In this document: one piece after another, positions 24,091-32,981 of the stretch
Layout: every line of letters begins with the position of its first letter
How positions within the stretch are numbered: the first letter of the stretch is position 1
Source: Corynebacterium sp.
GTDB lineage: Bacteria > Actinomycetota > Actinomycetes > Mycobacteriales > Mycobacteriaceae
Length of the DNA stretch: 49,210 nt
Assembly: GCF_030152825.1 (NCBI RefSeq)
Contig: NZ_JASLIP010000062.1
Span: 1 to 49,210, forward strand
Direction of reading: 5' to 3'
Notes under the pieces: generated by a model
Told to the model about the DNA's origin: nothing
Databases searched by the model: none
Seen by the model: the letters and a program-made list of their open reading frames with translations, nothing else
Program-made: the position numbers and the translations under genes

Positions 24091-25515
24091 ATGAATTCCC
24101 CCAATACTCAGTCGGCTGCCGACACCACAGCGGCAACCCCAGCGAGCGGCTCCACCCTCGGCAAGGGGCTTGAAACCCGACACCTCACCATGATGGGCCT
24201 CGGCTCGGCCATCGGCGCCGGCCTGTTCCTCGGAACAGGCGTTGGCATCGAGGCGGCCGGCCCCGCTGTCCTGTTGTCCTACATCGTCGCCGGTGTCATC
24301 GTCATCTTCGTGATGCAGATGCTGGGTGAGCTCGCAGCCGCGCGTCCGGCCTCCGGCACCTTCGCCACCTATGGCCGCCTGGCTTTCGGTAACTGGGCGG
24401 GTTTCTCCCTCGGTTGGCTGTATTACTTCATGCTCGTGATGGTCATGGGTGCCGAGATCACCGGCGCCGGCGCCATCATGGGTAAGTGGTTCGGCGTGGA
24501 GGGCTGGATTCCTGGCCTGATCGCGGTCGTCTTCTTCACCATCGTCAACCTCACTGCCGTGCGTGGCTTCGGCGAGTTTGAGTACTGGTTCGCGTTCATC
24601 AAGGTCGCGGTCATCATCATCTTCCTCGTCATCGGCCTGGGTCTGCTGTTCGGCTTCTTCCCGGGCTTCGAGAGCCCTGGGCTGTCCCACTTCGGCGACT
24701 TCGCGCCGAACGGCATCTCCGGCATGGCTGCCGGCCTGCTCGCTGTTGCTTTCGCATTCGGCGGAATCGAGATCGTGACAATCGCCGCAGCCGAGGCCAA
24801 GGACCCCACCACTTCCATTGCCTCCGCCGTGCGCGCCGTCATCTGGCGCATCTCCGTCTTCTACCTGGGCTCGGTCTTCCTGATCACCGCCCTGCTTCCG
24901 TACTCCACCCTGGGTGACGCTGAGACCGCCGCAGAGTCCCCCTTCACCCGCGTGCTGGAACTGGCGAACATCCCGGGCGCGGTGATGCTCATGGAGATCG
25001 TCATCGTCCTGGCCCTGCTCTCGGCATGTAACGCCCAGATCTACGCCACCTCCCGCCTGCTGTTCAGCTTTGGCGGCACCGGCTACGCGCCGAAGTTCGT
25101 CCGGAAGACGAACTCCAAGCAGGTTCCGATCCCGGCAGTGTGGGCATCCCTGTTCTTCGCATTCCTCTCCGTGACCCTGCAGGTCTGGGGCCCAGAGAAC
25201 CTGATCGGCATCCTGTTCAACGCCGTCGGCGGCTCGCTGCTGGTGATCTGGGTGATGATTGTTCTCTCCGAGATCAAGCTGCGCCCGGCCCTGGAGGCCC
25301 GCGGCAAGATGACAGTCCGGATGTGGGGCTACCCGTTCCTGCCGTGGCTGACCGTTGCCCTACTGCTGGGGCTCACCATCCTCATGCTCTGGGACCCCTC
25401 AGCTCGTGGCCAGGTCATCACCGTGGCTGTCGCCTTTGCTGTGCTCTCCGCACTGGGCTACATCGTGGGCAAGGTTAACCCTGCTGCCCAGGACCACGAC
25501 GAGATGACGCTCTAG
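24091..25515 (+). CDS. Amino-acid permease, APC superfamily (GabP/AnsP-like)
   Basis: A 474-residue membrane protein with about 12 transmembrane segments. TM1 has the AAT motif MGLGSAIGAGLFLGTGVGI and TM2 MLGELAAARPASGTFATY. Later motifs are VRGFGEFEYWFAFIKV and FGGIEIVTIAAAEAKDP. It should import an amino acid or GABA with protons. The GEFEYWF motif and TM1 are closest in my memory to GABA, asparagine and D-alanine/glycine carriers; the exact substrate is not determined. It is a distant paralogue of the permease at 123-1553. It is a single-gene unit between a near-leaderless promoter and a strong bidirectional terminator. Confidence 0.9.
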   Translation: MNSPNTQSAADTTAATPASGSTLGKGLETRHLTMMGLGSAIGAGLFLGTGVGIEAAGPAVLLSYIVAGVIVIFVMQMLGELAAARPASGTFATYGRLAFGNWAGFSLGWLYYFMLVMVMGAEITGAGAIMGKWFGVEGWIPGLIAVVFFTIVNLTAVRGFGEFEYWFAFIKVAVIIIFLVIGLGLLFGFFPGFESPGLSHFGDFAPNGISGMAAGLLAVAFAFGGIEIVTIAAAEAKDPTTSIASAVRAVIWRISVFYLGSVFLITALLPYSTLGDAETAAESPFTRVLELANIPGAVMLMEIVIVLALLSACNAQIYATSRLLFSFGGTGYAPKFVRKTNSKQVPIPAVWASLFFAFLSVTLQVWGPENLIGILFNAVGGSLLVIWVMIVLSEIKLRPALEARGKMTVRMWGYPFLPWLTVALLLGLTILMLWDPSARGQVITVAVAFAVLSALGYIVGKVNPAAQDHDEMTL

Positions 25516-25570
25516 GACGTCACCGGCTGCTACGCCCGGGCCCCGCCCGGGGCGCAGCCCGTCGCTTACA

Positions 25571-25621
25571 AAAGCCAACGGCCCCGGAAGCACGCTTTGT
25601 GCTTCCGGGGCCGTTGGCTTT
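25571..25621. terminator. Bidirectional terminator, 23-bp perfect stem
   Basis: A perfect 23-bp inverted repeat (25571-25593 and 25599-25621) with a 5-nt loop, flanked by A and T runs, separates the permease from convergent dapC. It is built like the one at 15663-15712. Confidence 0.9.
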
Positions 25622-25637
25622 GGATCTAGACCGCGCC

Positions 25638-26780
25638 CTACCCCAGCGCGGCGAGGCGCTGGGCGGCCTGAGCGGTCTGCTCATCGCTGGCGGTCAGCCC
25701 CACCCGCACGTGCTGCGTTCCCGCCGGGCCATAGAAGTGCCCCGGAGCCACGAGGATGCCGAGTTCCGCGAACCGGTCCACCGTCTCCCACGCGTCCCGT
25801 CCTTCGGTAGCCCAGATATAGAGCCCGGCTTCGGAGTGCTCGACCGTGAAGCCACCAGCGGCCAGCCCGGCAAGCAGCACCTCGCGGCGCTCCCGGTAGC
25901 GCTGCCGCTGCAGGGTCTCGAAATCATCGGAGCTCAGCGCCGCAATCATCGCGTGCTGGATCGGCCCCGGCACCATGCCCCCGGCGTGCTTCCGGATCCC
26001 GAGAATCTCAGCCATGAGCTGCTGATCCCCCGCGAGCCAGCCCGCGCGGTAGCTGGCCATGTTGGAGGTCTTCGACAGCGAGTGCACCGCGATCAGGTTG
26101 CGGTGGTCGCCATCGCACACCCGCGGGTCGAGGATGGATACGGGAGCGTCGGCCACCTCGGTGGCCTCCCACCCCAGGCCGAGGTAGCACTCGTCGGAGA
26201 CGACGATGCAGTCGCGCTGCCGGGCGAAGTCCACGACCTTGCGCAGGTGCTCTACACCGAGCACCGCGCCGTGCGGGTTCGCGGGCGAGTTGAGGTAAAT
26301 CAGGGCTGGGGTTTCGGGCCCCAGCTTCAGCAGCGAATCAGCACGCAGCACCCGGCAGCCCGCGAGTTTCGCGGAGACCTCATAGGTCGGATACGCCAGC
26401 TCCGGGATGACCACCAGCGAATCGGCGTGAATGCCGAGGTCCATCGGCAGGCTCGCGATCGCCTCCTTGGTGCCGATGACCGGCACCACGGCGTCCTCGC
26501 TGAGCCCGGTGACCCCGAAGCGTCGGGCCATCGCGGCCACGATAGCTTCCCTGAGTTCAGCGGAGCCTTCGGTGGGCGGATAACCCGGCTGCCAGGCGGT
26601 CTCCGCCAGCGCGAGCTGGACGTTCGGGGGGACGTCGTCGACTGGCGTGCCGACGGAGAGGTTAATCATCCCGTCGGGGTGGGCGGCAGCACGCTGGGTC
26701 GCCGCAGCCAGAGTGTCCCAGGGAAACGCTGGAAGCCGCTCGGCAGCGGGGGTGCGAAAAGCTGGTGACCGTCGAGTCAC
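25638..26780 (-). CDS. dapC: Succinyldiaminopimelate aminotransferase
   Basis: A 380-residue PLP enzyme of fold type I (class I/II). SLSKTSNMASYRAGW near residue 234 contains the PLP lysine. YLNSPANPHGAVL near 160 and SDECYLGLGWE near 190 are the cofactor-binding Asn and Asp regions. Its position directly after fdxA identifies it as DapC, the succinylase-pathway transaminase of lysine and diaminopimelate synthesis. The GTG at 26780 has AGGAGAG 8 nt upstream, while the open frame further upstream lacks a ribosome site. dapD and dapE, often nearby in relatives, are not in this window. A hairpin with T-run lies between fdxA and this gene. Confidence 0.9.
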   Translation of the reverse strand: MTRRSPAFRTPAAERLPAFPWDTLAAATQRAAAHPDGMINLSVGTPVDDVPPNVQLALAETAWQPGYPPTEGSAELREAIVAAMARRFGVTGLSEDAVVPVIGTKEAIASLPMDLGIHADSLVVIPELAYPTYEVSAKLAGCRVLRADSLLKLGPETPALIYLNSPANPHGAVLGVEHLRKVVDFARQRDCIVVSDECYLGLGWEATEVADAPVSILDPRVCDGDHRNLIAVHSLSKTSNMASYRAGWLAGDQQLMAEILGIRKHAGGMVPGPIQHAMIAALSSDDFETLQRQRYRERREVLLAGLAAGGFTVEHSEAGLYIWATEGRDAWETVDRFAELGILVAPGHFYGPAGTQHVRVGLTASDEQTAQAAQRLAALG

Positions 26781-26799
26781 GGATTCACTCTCCTCATTG

Positions 26800-26835
26800 A
26801 AAAGCTCCCGGTGCCCTACCAGAAGCACCGGGAGC
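26800..26835 (-). terminator. Hairpin with T-run between fdxA and dapC
   Basis: On the minus strand an 11-bp inverted repeat (GCTCCCGGTGC / GCACCGGGAGC) is followed by TTTT, ending 19 nt before the dapC start. It can terminate fdxA transcripts or reduce read-through into dapC. Confidence 0.75.
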
Positions 26836-26877
26836 CGGGCACACGGCCGACACAGTGAAAGTCGGCCTTCCAGCCGC

Positions 26878-27195
26878 TTAGGCCTGGGGTGGCAGGGCTG
26901 CGATCATCGGGGCGTCGAAGTCCTGCGGGCCAAGCGCCGCAGCACCGCCCGGGGAACCCAGGTCGTCGAAGAACGCAGCGTTGGCGTCGTTGTACTCTTC
27001 CCACTCCTCCGGAATGTCGTCCTCGTAGAAGACGGCCTCGACCGGGCAGACCGGCTCACACGCGCCGCAGTCCACGCACTCATCTGGGTGGATATACAGC
27101 ATGCGCTTGCCTTCGTAGATGCAGTCCACTGGGCACTCTTCGACGCAGCTGCGGTCCAGGACGTCGACGCATGGTTGCGCAATCGTGTAGGTCAT
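26878..27195 (-). CDS. fdxA: 7Fe-8S ferredoxin
   Basis: A 105-residue electron carrier. The N-terminal half has the two cluster motifs of seven-iron ferredoxins: C-x7-C-x3-CP (residues 9-22, CVDVLDRSCVEECPVDC) and C-x2-C-x2-C-x3-CP (CVDCGACEPVCP, about 40-51). The C-terminal extension with EEWEEYNDANAAFF is typical of actinobacterial FdxA/FdxC. ATG start with AGGAAG upstream. The order fdxA-dapC is the same as in mycobacteria. It starts 76 nt after the small membrane-protein gene and has its own promoter-like TAGTGC upstream. Confidence 0.95.
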   Translation of the reverse strand: MTYTIAQPCVDVLDRSCVEECPVDCIYEGKRMLYIHPDECVDCGACEPVCPVEAVFYEDDIPEEWEEYNDANAAFFDDLGSPGGAAALGPQDFDAPMIAALPPQA

Positions 27196-27271
27196 TATTC
27201 TTCCTTATGCACTATCGGGTCTAGCGCTAACGGCTAAGCACTTATCTCTTTATTCTGTCACTCGGGCGGGT

Positions 27272-27772
27272 TCAATTCGAATCATGATCGGCCGTGGGGT
27301 CGATATACATGACCGGAATCGCGCCACCCAGCAGCCCCGCTGCGAGCAGGCCGAGCGTGGCGATGCTTTGCGGGATCAGGGTATCCCCGCTGGAGCTGAT
27401 AGCGGGCCACAGCAGCAGCGCGATGAATCCCGCCAACCAGATCCACGTGGGGATGGCGGCGATCGCTTTATTCGGGGTCCACAGCAGCGCGGTTTTGGTG
27501 ATGATCCAGTTGAACACTCCCGCGAAGAGGATCGTCCATGGGAACGGAATGCTCACCTCGCCGATGCTGATGCGGCTGCCCAGGTAGAGCACGGAGACGA
27601 AGAGTCCGAAGGCAGCCCCAACGCTCAGCCAGGCGATGCCCGCGATCCGCTCGCGGCGGGTGGTGTCGCGGCGGACCTGGCTGCGGTTCGGGTCTCCCCA
27701 GTGAGGCTCGTTCAGGCGCGCCCCTTCGGGATTGACGGCACGGCGGTCTTGGCTCGTCGCGTTGTCAGCCAT
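27272..27772 (-). CDS. Small integral membrane protein downstream of mshB
   Basis: A 166-residue protein that I cannot name. An N-terminal polar segment of about 40 residues (including LNEPHWGDPNRSQVRRDTTR) is followed by four hydrophobic helices: IAGIAWLSVGAAFGLFVSVL, IPFPWTILFAGVFNWIITKT, a segment around WIWLAGFIALLLWPA, and IATLGLLAAGLLGGAIPVMY. The ATG at 27772 overlaps the mshB stop by 8 nt and has GGGGTGAG upstream. Co-translation with mshB is likely. Actinobacteria often keep a small membrane protein here, as I recall; function is unknown. Confidence 0.8.
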   Translation of the reverse strand: MADNATSQDRRAVNPEGARLNEPHWGDPNRSQVRRDTTRRERIAGIAWLSVGAAFGLFVSVLYLGSRISIGEVSIPFPWTILFAGVFNWIITKTALLWTPNKAIAAIPTWIWLAGFIALLLWPAISSSGDTLIPQSIATLGLLAAGLLGGAIPVMYIDPTADHDSN

Positions 27773-28772
27773 TCTCACCCCGTGCCTTCCCGTCGTCACC
27801 GTGTTCTTGGGCGGTCCCGTTGCTGGGAACCACGAAGTCAAAGTGTAGCAGACTGATCTGTCTGTTTGCGTTTGGGTCAGCGTTCTTCACCCAGCCGAGC
27901 TGATAGCCCTCGACGGGCAGGATCGGCTGACCAATGAGGTTCGACAACGCGAAGAGGTACTCCCCCGTCGGCGTGACCACGTCCCGAGCTTCGGGGTTGA
28001 CGTCCGTTCGAGTGCCGTCGGCGACCCACAACTGCGTGGCGTGCGCCGCCATCGCCTTTCGCTTGGCCGCGACGTCCTCGGGCGTGCCCTGGACGAAGGC
28101 GTCGATAAACTCTTCCGCGACCAGCGCGACCTCGCCGTCCTTCGCCTCACTCCAGCCTTCCGGCGCCTCCGCGCCCGCCATCGCCGCGTGGAATGCCCCT
28201 GCCGGGGTGACGGCCCACCAGATCTCTTGCGGGGTGGCCTCCTCTCCCGCGTCTGCGAGGCGGCGGACTGCCTCGTGAGTCACCCGGTGGGCCCGGATGT
28301 GGTCGGGGTGCCCATAGCCGCCGTCGGGGCCGTAGGTGACGAGCACCTCCGGGCGCTCACGGCGGAGCACCTCGAGCAGCTGCTCTACCTGCTGCTCCCA
28401 GTTGTCCTCCGAGTCCCCGGCGAAGGCGCGGGGGTGCCGGATCGTCGGGGTATCCGCCATCCCGGAGTCCCGCCAGCGGCTTAGCCCGCCCAGGAACTGC
28501 GGGCCCTGCTGAACCCCCAGGCGCTCGAGGGCCTGCTGTAGTTCCCCGATGCGGAAACCGCCCAGCAGGTCGGAGTGCTCGGAGGTGAGCTTCTGGTACT
28601 TCTCCCCGATCACCTCCCCTTCTTCACCGAGCGTGCAGGTCAGCACGGAAGTCTCCGCACCTACCCGGGAGCTCGCGGCCACCAAGAGGCCCGTAAACAG
28701 GGATTCATCATCCGGGTGGGCGTGGATGAACATCACCCGGCGCGGTGCCGCGTGGGTGGCGGGCTTAGTCAT
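27765..28772 (-). CDS. mshB: Mycothiol deacetylase MshB
   Basis: A 335-residue LmbE/PIG-L-type zinc deacetylase that removes the acetyl group from GlcNAc-Ins in mycothiol synthesis. The zinc site motif AHPDDE is at residues 18-23, and the second ligand region GPDGGYGHPDHIRAHR near 150. The MshB-specific stretches GEEGEVIG and FRIGELQQALE are present. Length fits MshB rather than the related Mca. The start overlaps the lpqW stop by 8 nt. Mycothiol is the main thiol of actinobacteria and marks the taxonomic origin. Confidence 0.94.
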   Translation of the reverse strand: MTKPATHAAPRRVMFIHAHPDDESLFTGLLVAASSRVGAETSVLTCTLGEEGEVIGEKYQKLTSEHSDLLGGFRIGELQQALERLGVQQGPQFLGGLSRWRDSGMADTPTIRHPRAFAGDSEDNWEQQVEQLLEVLRRERPEVLVTYGPDGGYGHPDHIRAHRVTHEAVRRLADAGEEATPQEIWWAVTPAGAFHAAMAGAEAPEGWSEAKDGEVALVAEEFIDAFVQGTPEDVAAKRKAMAAHATQLWVADGTRTDVNPEARDVVTPTGEYLFALSNLIGQPILPVEGYQLGWVKNADPNANRQISLLHFDFVVPSNGTAQEHGDDGKARGENG

Positions 28773-30636
28773 CTGAACTTGCTACCTCCGATTCTGGGGC
28801 TGCTGTCGTCGGTTCCGCCACGTCCTGGCGCGTCCAGCGGGCACCGCCGACGAAAATTCCACTATAGGGATCGAAAGGCCACTGTTCGACGGGCTTGTCG
28901 GAGCCCACGAACTCTGGGCTCGCAGCGTAGTACTGCTCATCGCGCAGGAGTGGCAACAGCACGGACTGGTTCTGCACCAGCGCGTTCACCTGCTCGATAG
29001 CCGCGGCGGAATCTTCACCGTCGCGCACCTCGGCGATGGCCTCGTCGATTTCCGGGTCGCAGAGGCCCGTGATGTTCGCCCCGAAGGTTCGCTGCGGGGA
29101 TCCCTCTGCCGATTCCGGCGACGGGGTGGTCTCCATCCCGCGGGGTTCTGGCGGCGAGCTCGCCTTGTCGGATTCGGTGTCCTTTTCGCTGGGCGCGGAG
29201 CTGACCGTCGACTCCTCGGACTTGCTGTCTTCGCCCGAGGTCTTATCCTCGGCAGCCCGCTCCTCAGCCTGACGCAGCGTCTCCGGCTGGACGCAGGAGA
29301 ACTGGTTGGCCACGTCCGTGGGGGTATCTGGTGTTCGTCCCCACAGCACGGAAGCGTCCACCTCCCCCTCGGGGATCATCGTCTCCAGCAGATTTTCCGC
29401 ATCCACAGTCAGAGCCTGGGCGTTGATCCCGTTGCGGCTGAGCTCATCAGCGATCGTGCGGGCGGCGATGGCCGCCTGCTTGTCGTTATTGGGAGCGGCG
29501 ATGGTGAAGGGCCTCTCCTCGAACAAAGCCCGGGCCTCGTCCGGCATCTGTTCGGTGGGCCGCTCGCCCCATTCCGGAGGGGCGACGTCCCTATTCCCGG
29601 AGACGATCTGCGCCACGGTGCCAGGCTTGATCGCCGCCAACGCTACGCGGCGCACAGCCATCTGGTTCATCCGCTCCGCATCGAGGTTGAGAGCGAAGTT
29701 CAGCTGGACCTTCCGGCCCCGCTGCGTGCCGCGGACATCCGGGACCTCGCCGAGGGTCAGCAACGACAGCCCCGCCGGGTAGGCGGCGTACATCTGCAGC
29801 TGTCGGGAGCGCAGCATCTGCGCCCCCGTGTGAACATCCGGGACCGCCCGCAGGATCAGCTTATCCGTGGCGGCTGGGGCCGAACCCCAGTAGCGGTCGT
29901 TGCGCTGCAGCTCAATGACGCCACGCCCGGCGTCCACCGCGTGGACCCGATAAGCTCCGCCCGAGGCCACCGATCGCTCGTTCATCATCGTGGCGAACTG
30001 CTGCCCCTCAGCCCGGTAGATATGGCTCGGCAGCAGATGCCGGAACAACTGCCGCCAGCCTTCCTGTGGCTCGCTGAAACTCACGCGAACCCTTGAGCCT
30101 CCCCCGGAGACCTTGATCCCAGAGATCTTGCTGTACTGGGCAGCGTTCTCCGCGATGCGCTGGGTGCGCAGCTCATCCCAGAGGTACTGGAAATCACTGC
30201 CGGAGATCGGGGTGCCGTCGGACCACTGGGCGTGCGGGCGCAGGGTGTAGGTCACCTCGGTCGGCGCCACCGGGTTATCGGCATCCACCTTGACCAGGAG
30301 GTCCTTGTTCATCACCCAGCGGTTGCCGACGCGGTTGAACGCGGACGGCAGCGTGAGGTCCGCGACCGCCATCGTGGATTGGCCCAGGTTGCCGACGATG
30401 TGCGGGTTCAGATTGCCGTCGAATTCATCGACGCCGATGTTGATCTCCCGCAGCTTCGAATCCGGGGTGTCTTCGTTCTTTTCCTCGTTAGGCTCCTTGG
30501 CCTTGGGTTCGGCCGGTTCCTCCACGGTGGGGGCATCTCCAGGGCGGGCCTGGCAGCCTGACAGGACGAGGCTGAGCGCCACCGGGGTGGCCACGAGGGC
30601 AGCAAAAAAGCGCTGACGAGGCTGCCTCTGAGTCAT
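28765..30636 (-). CDS. lpqW: LpqW-like lipoprotein, family 5 extracellular solute-binding fold
   Basis: A 623-residue lipoprotein. The signal peptide ends in lipobox LSGC near residue 30. The mature part is an oligopeptide-binding-like (SBP_bac_5) fold: EINIGVDEFDGNLNPH, NRVGNRWVMNKDLLV, TYTLRPHAQWSDGTPISGSD. Residues about 455-515 are an acidic Ser/Glu-rich insertion of low complexity. Position between typA and mshB matches LpqW, which in mycobacteria and C. glutamicum controls lipomannan/lipoarabinomannan synthesis rather than peptide import. No peptide permease genes are adjacent. ATG at 30636; two TTG codons 6 and 12 nt upstream are alternative starts near the GGAGG. Confidence 0.88.
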   Translation of the reverse strand: MTQRQPRQRFFAALVATPVALSLVLSGCQARPGDAPTVEEPAEPKAKEPNEEKNEDTPDSKLREINIGVDEFDGNLNPHIVGNLGQSTMAVADLTLPSAFNRVGNRWVMNKDLLVKVDADNPVAPTEVTYTLRPHAQWSDGTPISGSDFQYLWDELRTQRIAENAAQYSKISGIKVSGGGSRVRVSFSEPQEGWRQLFRHLLPSHIYRAEGQQFATMMNERSVASGGAYRVHAVDAGRGVIELQRNDRYWGSAPAATDKLILRAVPDVHTGAQMLRSRQLQMYAAYPAGLSLLTLGEVPDVRGTQRGRKVQLNFALNLDAERMNQMAVRRVALAAIKPGTVAQIVSGNRDVAPPEWGERPTEQMPDEARALFEERPFTIAAPNNDKQAAIAARTIADELSRNGINAQALTVDAENLLETMIPEGEVDASVLWGRTPDTPTDVANQFSCVQPETLRQAEERAAEDKTSGEDSKSEESTVSSAPSEKDTESDKASSPPEPRGMETTPSPESAEGSPQRTFGANITGLCDPEIDEAIAEVRDGEDSAAAIEQVNALVQNQSVLLPLLRDEQYYAASPEFVGSDKPVEQWPFDPYSGIFVGGARWTRQDVAEPTTAAPESEVASSDD

Positions 30637-30716
30637 TGCCAAGACCAACCTCCGTCAGCGCCACTGCGCTCTATCACGTCCGGGCGGGTGGCTCCCCGCC
30701 GCGGGCGAAGAGCACA

Positions 30717-32627
30717 CTACTTGTTACGAGCCTTTTCGCGGGACCGGGCGCGTGCACGCTCGGTTGCGTTCAGGACCAGCTTACGCACGCGGATGACGTC
30801 CGGCGCGACCTCGACGCACTCGTCGTAGCCACAGAATTCCATGGCCTCTTCAAGGCTCATCTCGTGGGCCTTCGCCAGGGTCACGGTGGTGTCCGCGGAC
30901 GCGGCACGCATGTTCGTCAGCTTCTTTTCCTTGGTGACGTTGACGTCCATGTCCTCGTCGCGGTTGTTCGCGCCGACGACGACGCCCTCGTAGACCTCAG
31001 CGCCCGGCTCGACGAAGAACTGACCGCGGTCGGCGAGGTTGATCAGTGCATAAGCGGTGACCTGGCCGGTGCGGTCCGCGACCAGGGAGCCCGTCGGGCG
31101 GCCCTTGATCTCGCCAGCCCAGGGCTGGTAGCCCGCAGAGTAGTGGTTGGCGATACCGGTGCCGTGGGTCTCGGTCATGAAGACAGTACGGAAACCGATG
31201 AGACCACGGGCGGGCACGATGAAGTGCATGCGGATCCAGCCGGAGCCGGTGTTATCCATGGACTCCATGCGGCCCTTGCGGGCGGCCATCAGCTGGGTGA
31301 TGTTGCCCAGGTACTCCTCTGGAGTGTCGATGGTGAGGTTCTCGTAAGGCTCCATGAGCTGGCCGTTTTCGGTGCGGGTCACGACCTGTGGCTTACCGAC
31401 GGTGAGCTCGAAGCCCTCGCGGCGCATCGTCTCAACGAGAACGGACAGTGCCATCTCGCCACGGCCCTGGACCTCCCAGGCGTCGGGGCGTTCGGTCGGC
31501 AGCACGCGGAGGGAGACGTTACCGATCAGCTCCTGGTCGAGGCGGGTCTTCACCATGCGGGCGGTGAGCTTATCGCCGCCACCGCGACCAGCCATCGGGG
31601 AGGTATTCACGCCGATGGTCATGGAGATCGCTGGCTCGTCCACGGCGATGCGCGGCAGCGGGTTCGGGTGCTCCGGGTCGGCGAGGGTATCGCCGATCAT
31701 GATGTCGTCGATACCGGAGATCGCGGCGATGTCACCGGCGATGACCTCCTGGGCGGGCACACGGGTCACGCCGACGGTGCGCAGAAGCTCGGCGATCTTC
31801 GCGGTCTTGACGTGCTGCTCGCCCTCCTCGTCGTAGTGGATCCACGCGACCTGCTGGCCCTTGCGCAGCACGCCGGAGTGGACGCGGACCAGGCCGATGC
31901 GACCCAGGAAGGAGCTGGAGTCGAGGTTTGTGACGTGGGCCTGCAGCGGGCCTTCGACGTCGGCGGAAGGCTCCGGGAGGGTGTCGTACAGGACGTCGAA
32001 GAGGGGCTGCAGGTCCGGGGAGTTCGGGACGTTGCCGTTGCCCGGGTTTTCGGTGGACGCCTTGCCCTCGCGGCCGGAGGTGTACAGCACCGGCAGCTCC
32101 AGAAGGGACTCGGCGGCCTCCATGGCCTCCTCGTCCTCGAGGGTGGATGCCAGCTCGAGGAGCAGGTCCTGAGCCTCTTCGACGACCTCGTCGATGCGGG
32201 CGTCCGGGCGGTCGGTCTTGTTCACGCAGATGATGACCGGCATCTTGGCGGCCAGTGCCTTGCCGAGTACGAAGCGGGTCTGTGGCAGCGGCCCCTCGGA
32301 TGCGTCAACGAGCAGCACCACGCCGTCCACCATGGACAGGGCGCGCTCAACCTCGCCGCCGAAGTCGGCGTGGCCCGGGGTGTCGATCACGTTGATGACG
32401 AGGTCGGAGCCGTCCTTACCGAGCCCCTTGCGGCGAATCGCGGTGTTCTTCGCAAGGATCGTGATGCCCTTTTCGCGCTCCAGGTCACCGGAGTCCATGA
32501 CACGGTCCTCGACCTCCGCGTGCGGGTCGAAGGCGCCGGACTGACGCAGCATGGCATCGACGAGAGTCGTCTTTCCGTGGTCGACGTGCGCGACGATGGC
32601 GACGTTTCGAAACTCGGTATGGGTCAC
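30717..32627 (-). CDS. typA: Ribosome-associated GTPase TypA/BipA
   Basis: A 636-residue translation-factor GTPase. G1 AHVDHGKTTLVD is at residues 13-24, the G3 region DTPGH near 78, and NKTD (G4) near 135. EF-G-like domains II, III and V follow, with the BipA-specific C-terminal domain ending in an Arg/Lys-rich tail. It binds the ribosome and supports growth under stress. GTG start with AGGAAG upstream. It is the first gene of a run followed by lpqW 80 nt later. Length is normal for the family. Confidence 0.96.
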   Translation of the reverse strand: MTHTEFRNVAIVAHVDHGKTTLVDAMLRQSGAFDPHAEVEDRVMDSGDLEREKGITILAKNTAIRRKGLGKDGSDLVINVIDTPGHADFGGEVERALSMVDGVVLLVDASEGPLPQTRFVLGKALAAKMPVIICVNKTDRPDARIDEVVEEAQDLLLELASTLEDEEAMEAAESLLELPVLYTSGREGKASTENPGNGNVPNSPDLQPLFDVLYDTLPEPSADVEGPLQAHVTNLDSSSFLGRIGLVRVHSGVLRKGQQVAWIHYDEEGEQHVKTAKIAELLRTVGVTRVPAQEVIAGDIAAISGIDDIMIGDTLADPEHPNPLPRIAVDEPAISMTIGVNTSPMAGRGGGDKLTARMVKTRLDQELIGNVSLRVLPTERPDAWEVQGRGEMALSVLVETMRREGFELTVGKPQVVTRTENGQLMEPYENLTIDTPEEYLGNITQLMAARKGRMESMDNTGSGWIRMHFIVPARGLIGFRTVFMTETHGTGIANHYSAGYQPWAGEIKGRPTGSLVADRTGQVTAYALINLADRGQFFVEPGAEVYEGVVVGANNRDEDMDVNVTKEKKLTNMRAASADTTVTLAKAHEMSLEEAMEFCGYDECVEVAPDVIRVRKLVLNATERARARSREKARNK

Positions 32628-32981
32628 TAGTTCAACGCTTCCTTAAAAATATTGACTATGAGCGATTGGCTACTCCTACGGTGCCAATGTTAGCGCCGCG
32701 GTTGACTCCACTATTTTTCCACATGCCTCGAAGTTTTTCTGCATGCGTTATCACAGCCTGCGCTCGTCACCCCTGCGCACTCCCCCGCCGCCGGGGTCAG
32801 GTGATCGCCAGAAAAGCTTTATCGTTTTCCCCAACTTTTCACGCTGTGCTGATATTGTGGACCAAACCAAACAACAATTGTGCAAGCGCTGACTGCCCCT
32901 CGCCCGTAGCGCGGTGATGAGCAGCCCCAGGCTTGCCAGTCCGAAATACTCCGCAACCAGCACTGGAAGGCACCACCCGGA
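32628..32981. promoter_or_regulatory. 354-nt divergent intergenic region, typA and secreted-protein promoters
   Basis: No gene is supported here. On the plus strand an extended -10, TG-A-TATTGT (32850-32858), would give a leader of about 117 nt with GGAAGG before the ATG at 32982. On the minus strand TAACAT (32687-32692) is a possible typA -10. The middle is locally A/T-rich (TTTTCC repeats at 32710-32850) against a GC-rich background. No further structure was recognised. Confidence 0.4.

Noticed and set aside
27265..27285. tRNA T-loop-like string (GGTTCAATTCGAATC)
   Set aside because: It overlaps the stop of the small membrane-protein gene and no acceptor, D or anticodon arm can be built around it.
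30636..32630. Long plus-strand open frame opposite typA
   Set aside because: It is the antisense shadow of a highly conserved GTPase, without recognisable domains.
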